DNA from: Streptomyces sp. OfavH-34-F
GTDB taxonomy: Bacteria; Actinomycetota; Actinomycetes; Streptomycetales; Streptomycetaceae
DNA: 64,000 nucleotides
Direction: 5' to 3'
Assembly: GCF_022347745.1 (NCBI RefSeq)
Contig: NZ_JAKRGC010000002.1
Location: forward strand, 1 to 64,000
Made by a program: the position numbers and the translations under genes. Position 1 is the first letter of the stretch. Each line of letters opens with the position of its first letter. Of this stretch, positions 59,718 to 64,000 are shown piece after piece. A model generated the notes under the pieces. The model did not search any database. It was not told where the DNA came from and worked only from the letters and a program-made list of their open reading frames with translations.

Positions 59718-60989
59718 TCACGGCGTGCCGACCGGCTGGGCACGCTCGGGGCGCAGATGCGCGTCCCGCTGCCGGTGCGGCTCGCAGGCGACCCGTTGCC
59801 GCCGCAGCCCCGTGAAACAGGCGCCGAGGACCAGACCCTGGAGCACGGCACAGGCCAGCAGCAGGTGAGGAAGCCCGGCGGGCGGAACGAGGGCGACCAA
59901 GGCGCCGGCCAGCGGAAGCGGCACCAGTACCAGGAGGATCGTCACCGCCAGCGTGGAACCGAACGCCGCCGCAGGGATCAGTCGGGACCGCAACGTGCGC
60001 AGCACCACCGTCAGCGCGCCCTCACCGGCCATGACCACCGCCACCGCAACGGTGTACGTGACGAAGTTCGGCGCTAGCGCGGTGACCAGGCACGCACTGG
60101 TGGCCAGCGCGGCGGCCACGGCACCCACCGCCCACGTCCCGAACCGGTCAATCGCACGCCGGCTCACCCAGACCGCGAGCAGGGACGCCACCGCTGCAGC
60201 GCTCCACACCGAACCCACCAACGCGGTGGACGAGTGGAACTGGTGAAGGACCGTGATCGGGGCGGCGGCCTGCAGGACGCCGGTGGCCAGATTCGATGCC
60301 GCCAGGCCCACGACCAGCCAGACCAGCGCTGGCGTACGACGAAGAACCTTCCACCCGGCAGCCAGACTGCTCGGCTCCGTCGCGTGGCGAGCCGGTTGCG
60401 TGACACCGGACGCGGTAACGGTCGCGACCAGGGACAGGAGCGCGACCACGGCCATCATCACCGAAGGGCCGGCCAGCAGGAGCAACCCGCCGAGAAGCGG
60501 GCCGACGAGCACAGCTCCTTGATCAATGCCGGTCTGCGTCGCCTGCACACGGTGCGCCTCAGCCCCCAGACCGCGGCCGATAGCGACACCGAGGGTCTCC
60601 ACCGCGACGAACGAGACCTCGGCCAGCAGTCCGGAGACCGCGCTGAAGGCCAGCACCACCCCGGTCGTCACCGTGCCCGCGGTCGGGAGGACCAGCAGCG
60701 CCGCCCCGGTCAGGAGGACGAGACAAGCTCGTACCGAGTTCGACGCACGGAAGACGGAGTCGGCACTCCACCGGTCCACGAGGGCCCCGGCGAAGGTGAA
60801 GGCGGCCAGCCTCGGCGCCCATTCCAGAAGGAAGGCGAGCCCGGTCAGGGCGGTGGAGCCGGTGGTGACCAGCACCAGTAGCGGGATGGCGTAGGTCGCC
60901 GTCGAACTGGCCAGAGCATCCGCCGCCCGCATCAGGTACGTACGCCCCAGACCGGGAGACGACACGAAGGAAGAGATCACCCCGGTCAC
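59718..60989 (-). CDS. MFS transporter
   Basis: The 423-residue product has about twelve membrane segments, with the MFS motif A region as GALVDRWSADSVFRAS after the second helix. Composition and length match the drug/metabolite exporter class. It overlaps the end of the relaxase-like gene by four bases and precedes the ATP-grasp gene by 84 bases. It probably exports the ligase product and may give self-resistance. Confidence 0.88.
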   Translation of the reverse strand: MTGVISSFVSSPGLGRTYLMRAADALASSTATYAIPLLVLVTTGSTALTGLAFLLEWAPRLAAFTFAGALVDRWSADSVFRASNSVRACLVLLTGAALLVLPTAGTVTTGVVLAFSAVSGLLAEVSFVAVETLGVAIGRGLGAEAHRVQATQTGIDQGAVLVGPLLGGLLLLAGPSVMMAVVALLSLVATVTASGVTQPARHATEPSSLAAGWKVLRRTPALVWLVVGLAASNLATGVLQAAAPITVLHQFHSSTALVGSVWSAAAVASLLAVWVSRRAIDRFGTWAVGAVAAALATSACLVTALAPNFVTYTVAVAVVMAGEGALTVVLRTLRSRLIPAAAFGSTLAVTILLVLVPLPLAGALVALVPPAGLPHLLLACAVLQGLVLGACFTGLRRQRVACEPHRQRDAHLRPERAQPVGTP

Positions 60990-62245
60990 CGCCGCGGACC
61001 GGAAGCACGCGACGGACGGACATTCACACGAGCCTCTGCCACCTCGACCGTTGCAGTCGAGGCGACTTCCGTCTTGACCACCGCAGGCGAAACGGCCAGC
61101 GCTGCCCTCTGGACCAAGGAGCGCTCCTCCGTCCAGACCGATGAGCCGGTCTGCGCCCCGACGCCCTCCACTTCGGTTTCCGAGCCGCGAAGTTCTGCCT
61201 GCGCCGTGCTGACGAAGTCGGCGGCGACACCGAACCGGTCGGCCAGCTCGTACGCCTCGTCATCGAGGTCCGTGATGTGCTGGCCGACAGCTTCCAGTGC
61301 TTCCCGGACCCGTTCGAGCGCTCCGTGCTCGGGGTGCAGGAGCTGCTCGGCCACGTCCCGGAGACCCGTTCCGTCTTCGGCGGCCCTGATGGCATCGGTG
61401 ATCTGGAGAAGCGCAGCCCCGGCGGCGTAGTGCTCAAGGGGGCGCACTGGGGTGCTCGCCTGAGCCGCATCAAGGATCGGTGCGAGTTCGACGTCGTAGC
61501 GGGCGGCGCGGAGCATCTCGGCCGCATGGCTGGAGACGGCTATCCGTTGGGCGGCCGGCGTGGTGGTGGGGAGACGGTGCCGCCGGCCGTGCCAGTCGTC
61601 GATCTGCTGGAAGCCGGCGTGCTTGAGCAACATGGCGGCGACATCGTCGTTGGCCCCCTTCACTACGACGCTGCCGCTGGGCTCGGAGGAGATGGTGATC
61701 GGAGCGGGCACGAGGGCCTCCTGGGAACGGGGGGTGGTACTGGGGGAGGCGGTGGAAAGATGCCCCAGCTCGGCCGCGATCCGGTGGCACTCGGACTGGA
61801 GCCGGAAGACATCGCGGTAGCCGTGGTGCAGCCCGCCGTCCTCGCGGGCGACGGTCGCCACAACATGCACCTGCCGGGGTTGAAGACGAAGGGCGATCCA
61901 CCGGCAGGCGTCAGGGTCGCCGTACGGAGCGATACCGGTCGCCGCGACCAGCCGACGGGCGACCGCGGCCCACTGCTCGTCAGAAAGATCAGGCCGACAA
62001 GGGTCCGACCGAACCGAGCAGAGCCACGTTGGCCGCTGAGGCGCACGGCCCGCGAGAAGTGCGACCGGAGCGTCGAGCGCCTGCCCCAGGGCAAGAGGAC
62101 CGACCTCGGCGAGGAGGTCGACCGGGGCACCGTGCCCGTCGCCTCCGATCAACCTCGGACGGATGCGACGGCTCCGCTCATCCGTCCCGTACAGGTCGGC
62201 GAGCACGTCAGCGGTACTGCTGGCGTGCTTCAGGTGAGCGATCAC
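60986..62245 (-). CDS. Relaxase-like protein with incomplete HUH motif
   Basis: From the GTG at 62245 the product has 419 residues. It aligns by eye with the relaxase at 42649: STADVLADLYGTDERS versus HGLLVYLYGPGKRDE, then WLCSVRSDPCRPDLSDEQW and DACRWIALRLQPRQVHVVAT. The HUH motif D-H-I-H is replaced by R-Q-V-H, so one metal-binding His is lost, and the Tyr position reads DLYG. The C-terminal half differs and is helical. It is unlikely to nick DNA; it may bind DNA or regulate the true relaxase. The frame is open upstream to 62473. Confidence 0.75.
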   Translation of the reverse strand: MIAHLKHASSTADVLADLYGTDERSRRIRPRLIGGDGHGAPVDLLAEVGPLALGQALDAPVALLAGRAPQRPTWLCSVRSDPCRPDLSDEQWAAVARRLVAATGIAPYGDPDACRWIALRLQPRQVHVVATVAREDGGLHHGYRDVFRLQSECHRIAAELGHLSTASPSTTPRSQEALVPAPITISSEPSGSVVVKGANDDVAAMLLKHAGFQQIDDWHGRRHRLPTTTPAAQRIAVSSHAAEMLRAARYDVELAPILDAAQASTPVRPLEHYAAGAALLQITDAIRAAEDGTGLRDVAEQLLHPEHGALERVREALEAVGQHITDLDDEAYELADRFGVAADFVSTAQAELRGSETEVEGVGAQTGSSVWTEERSLVQRAALAVSPAVVKTEVASTATVEVAEARVNVRPSRASGPRR

Positions 62246-62353
62246 GGCATCTACCTCGTCGGGGAACGGCGAACGAGAGCCCGCGGTCCGGGCTGTCAGG
62301 TAGGAGAATCCGCAGGATTCGGGATTTGGTACGGCCGGAGATCGCTGATAGCC

Positions 62354-62632
62354 GTGCACGAACTCGATACTCGACAGCTGGACCGGAAACTCGCGATTCG
62401 CTGTGCGCGTGACGGCACCAACCGTCTGGTGGACAAGAAGGTGGTGCTGCCCGGGGTAACTGTGCTGAAGCAACTGGTCGTCGTCCTCGCCCGGAAGCGG
62501 ATCTCGGAGCTGGACCGGATGGGCCGCTCCCCGCGGGACATCTCCGCGCGTGGGGTGGGCAAGGCCCTTGAGCGGTACGAGTCGCTGAACGCGCTCGGCA
62601 GCGGATGGGACCTGACGTTCTTCTGCGCTCTG
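62354..62632 (+). CDS. Uncertain plus-strand coding stretch
   Basis: From GTG 62354 about 90 codons have GC-rich third positions and read like protein (RLVDKKVVLPGVTVLKQLVV, then RKRISELDRMGRSPRDISA). GGAG lies 13 bases upstream. The frame does not stop until 63199, running antisense into the VWA gene, so this may be a truncated gene whose own end was lost, or chance. No family recognised. Confidence 0.25.
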
Positions 62633-64000
62633 TCAGCGTGTCCTGCGGATGGCGTCTGTGGCTGCTGCGGCGATGGCGGCGGGAGCGCTGAAGGGATGGG
62701 GGAGGTGCAGCAGGGTGGTTCCCGGCAGGTGGCGGGACTTCGGGGTGAGGGTGAGCTGGAGTACGGCGCAGCCGGCGGTGGTGAGCTGCTTGACACGGGT
62801 GACGGCGTGAGCCGTTTCGTCGCTGCGGTACTGGGCGTCGGTGACGATGACGAGGAGGCGGCCGGTGCCGGGGCGGCTGAGTTCGAGGCCGTGGTCGAGT
62901 GCGTCGATGGCGTCGCCGAGGTTGTGGCTGGCGCCGTTGGCATCGAAGGTTGTCACGTGCTCCGGTGCTCGGTGGGTGGGACGGGTGAGTGCGGTGAGGT
63001 GATGGTCGTAGGCGATGGTGGCGGTACGGGAGTCGGGGTCGGTCAGGGTTGCTGCGCGTGCCACGATCCAGGCAGCGGACGCGACGGGTGCGCAGGCGGC
63101 ACGCATGGAGCCGGAGACGTCGACGGCGATCCCCACGCGCAGCGGAGGGGTGGGGGAGGTGCGTCGGCGGGTGTGGGTGAACGGCTCGGCGGTGGGTAGC
63201 GATCCGGCGGCGCGCTGGGCGTCGCGGGCGAGGGCGCGACCCATGTTGAGGCGGCCGGGCGGGGTGGGGCTGGTGGTCCGTTCCTCGACACGCTCGCGGT
63301 AGGCGGCGGCGCGCAGGGCGCGGCTCAGGCGCGCGGCGGCACTCTGCTCTGCGGCGGTCGGCCTGCGAGTGCCGGTGACCGGCGAACCGTAGGGCGCCGG
63401 CGTGCCGTCGGGGTTGACGGTGGTGCCGCGGGTGTTGAAGACGCTCTTGGCGGTGGCGGCGGCTGCGCGTCGCCGGCCGGCCCGCTGGGCGCGGTCCTCA
63501 GCCTGCGCCTTGGACTTCGCCTCCATGGCGCTGTCCGCCGCAGACTGTGCCGCGAGGTCGGCGGCGTCGGTGGCCGCCGTGCTGTCCATGACGACCTTGA
63601 CGGCGCCGGACAGCAGATCGGTGAGGTTCGCGGGCACGGGTCGGGCGGGGGCCGCGGCGTCCAGAGCATCGCACCACTCTTGCCCGCGCGTGAGCATGGC
63701 CGTGGCGTCGTGGTCGGCGCACCGGTGAGCCGCGGTCCAGATGCGGGTGAGGGTGGTCAGCAGATCGAGGCCCAGCACCGATTCGCACAGATCGGCGACG
63801 GCGCGGGTCTCGCCGGCGTCCAGGATGCCGACGTCACGGCGGCCGAGGATCAGGGCCGCCACGGCGGCGGCCTGCTCGACGCCCTGGAAGGTCGGGTTGG
63901 CGATGTCAGGCATCACCAGGGTCCGGGCACTGGTGCGCAAGTACGGGCGGTCCGTGGGCCGCGTGACCAGGTGGGCGCCCTCGACCCGGCTCTCCTCCAG
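62633..64000 (-). CDS. VWA domain protein, partial
   Basis: The reading frame continues past the right edge, so the N-terminus is missing; over 455 residues are visible. A von Willebrand factor A domain lies toward the C-terminus, with the MIDAS motif as VGIAVDVSGSMRAA and later LLVIVTDAQYRSDE. The middle is Ala/Arg-rich and probably disordered. VWA proteins of this kind often work with a MoxR-type AAA ATPase, which may lie just outside. It is the first visible gene of the long minus-strand operon. Confidence 0.85.
   Translation of the reverse strand: MEESRVEGAHLVTRPTDRPYLRTSARTLVMPDIANPTFQGVEQAAAVAALILGRRDVGILDAGETRAVADLCESVLGLDLLTTLTRIWTAAHRCADHDATAMLTRGQEWCDALDAAAPARPVPANLTDLLSGAVKVVMDSTAATDAADLAAQSAADSAMEAKSKAQAEDRAQRAGRRRAAAATAKSVFNTRGTTVNPDGTPAPYGSPVTGTRRPTAAEQSAAARLSRALRAAAYRERVEERTTSPTPPGRLNMGRALARDAQRAAGSLPTAEPFTHTRRRTSPTPPLRVGIAVDVSGSMRAACAPVASAAWIVARAATLTDPDSRTATIAYDHHLTALTRPTHRAPEHVTTFDANGASHNLGDAIDALDHGLELSRPGTGRLLVIVTDAQYRSDETAHAVTRVKQLTTAGCAVLQLTLTPKSRHLPGTTLLHLPHPFSAPAAIAAAATDAIRRTR

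Noticed and set aside
61277-63199. 640-residue plus-strand frame near the right end
   Set aside because: Most of it is antisense to the relaxase-like and VWA genes; only a short part near 62354-62632 has independent coding signs and is listed at low confidence.
1-64000. rRNA and tRNA genes
   Set aside because: No cloverleaf with a conserved GTTCGA-type arm or rRNA signature was noticed; a tRNA scan would be needed to exclude one.

Overview
The window is high-GC actinobacterial DNA, almost certainly from a Streptomyces. Evidence: GC-rich third codon positions, frequent GTG and TTG starts, rare TTA codons, and families typical of the genus (WhiB, DUF2637, DUF317, DUF4913, DUF6233, DUF6415, roadblock/LC7, XRE and MmyB regulators). 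All functional calls rest on reading the sequence and remembered family features; no database search was run.

Layout. (1) Positions 1 to about 9.3 kb look like ordinary chromosome: a partial ABC transporter, a lipoprotein L,D-transpeptidase, a very large FAD/Fe-S oxidase, a MarR regulator divergent from an ABC exporter with a clear operator between them, a flavin monooxygenase and a YjbQ-family gene. (2) At 9.3 kb, directly after yjbQ, a large serine recombinase begins. The last codons of yjbQ change style there, so this is proposed as the left end of an integrated element. Everything to the right looks accessory, and the right end was not found. (3) 11 to 23 kb holds cargo: TrmO-like and XRE proteins, DUF6415, a GH15 hydrolase, a roadblock/HTH/acyltransferase/HTH group, and an HTH-NTPase protein with about eleven 96-bp repeats. 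It ends in a decayed transposase. (4) 23.5 to 33.4 kb is a sugar-type biosynthetic cluster: aminotransferase, two epimerases, an unrecognised protein, an HD protein, an oxidoreductase, a methyltransferase and a glycosyltransferase. A divergent regulator in it carries a TTA codon. (5) 33.7 to 37.4 kb has an ImmA/IrrE-like peptidase, a MAB_1171c-like membrane protein and a 43-residue peptide gene in one operon, beside an MmyB-like and an XRE regulator.

(6) 37.5 to 45.5 kb is the replication and mobilization core: a possible leader-peptide attenuator, replication-initiator-like protein, DnaC-like ATPase, WhiB, DUF2637, MobC and relaxase. It carries a dense TGACCGG iteron-like array and a triple-hairpin oriT candidate. 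(7) 47 to 64 kb is mostly one long minus-strand operon: VWA protein (running off the edge), a relaxase-like paralogue lacking one HUH histidine, an MFS exporter with an ATP-grasp ligase, a VirD4/TraG-like coupling protein split by a frameshift, a PP-loop enzyme, a DnaB-N-like protein, a broken cytosine methylase, and many small plasmid-type proteins. Several of these share an Arg/Ser C-terminal tail.

Together these suggest a conjugative or mobilizable integrative element of at least 54 kb that uses a serine integrase, a HUH relaxase and a T4SS-type coupling protein, and carries metabolic and regulatory cargo. No T4SS channel genes lie inside the window.
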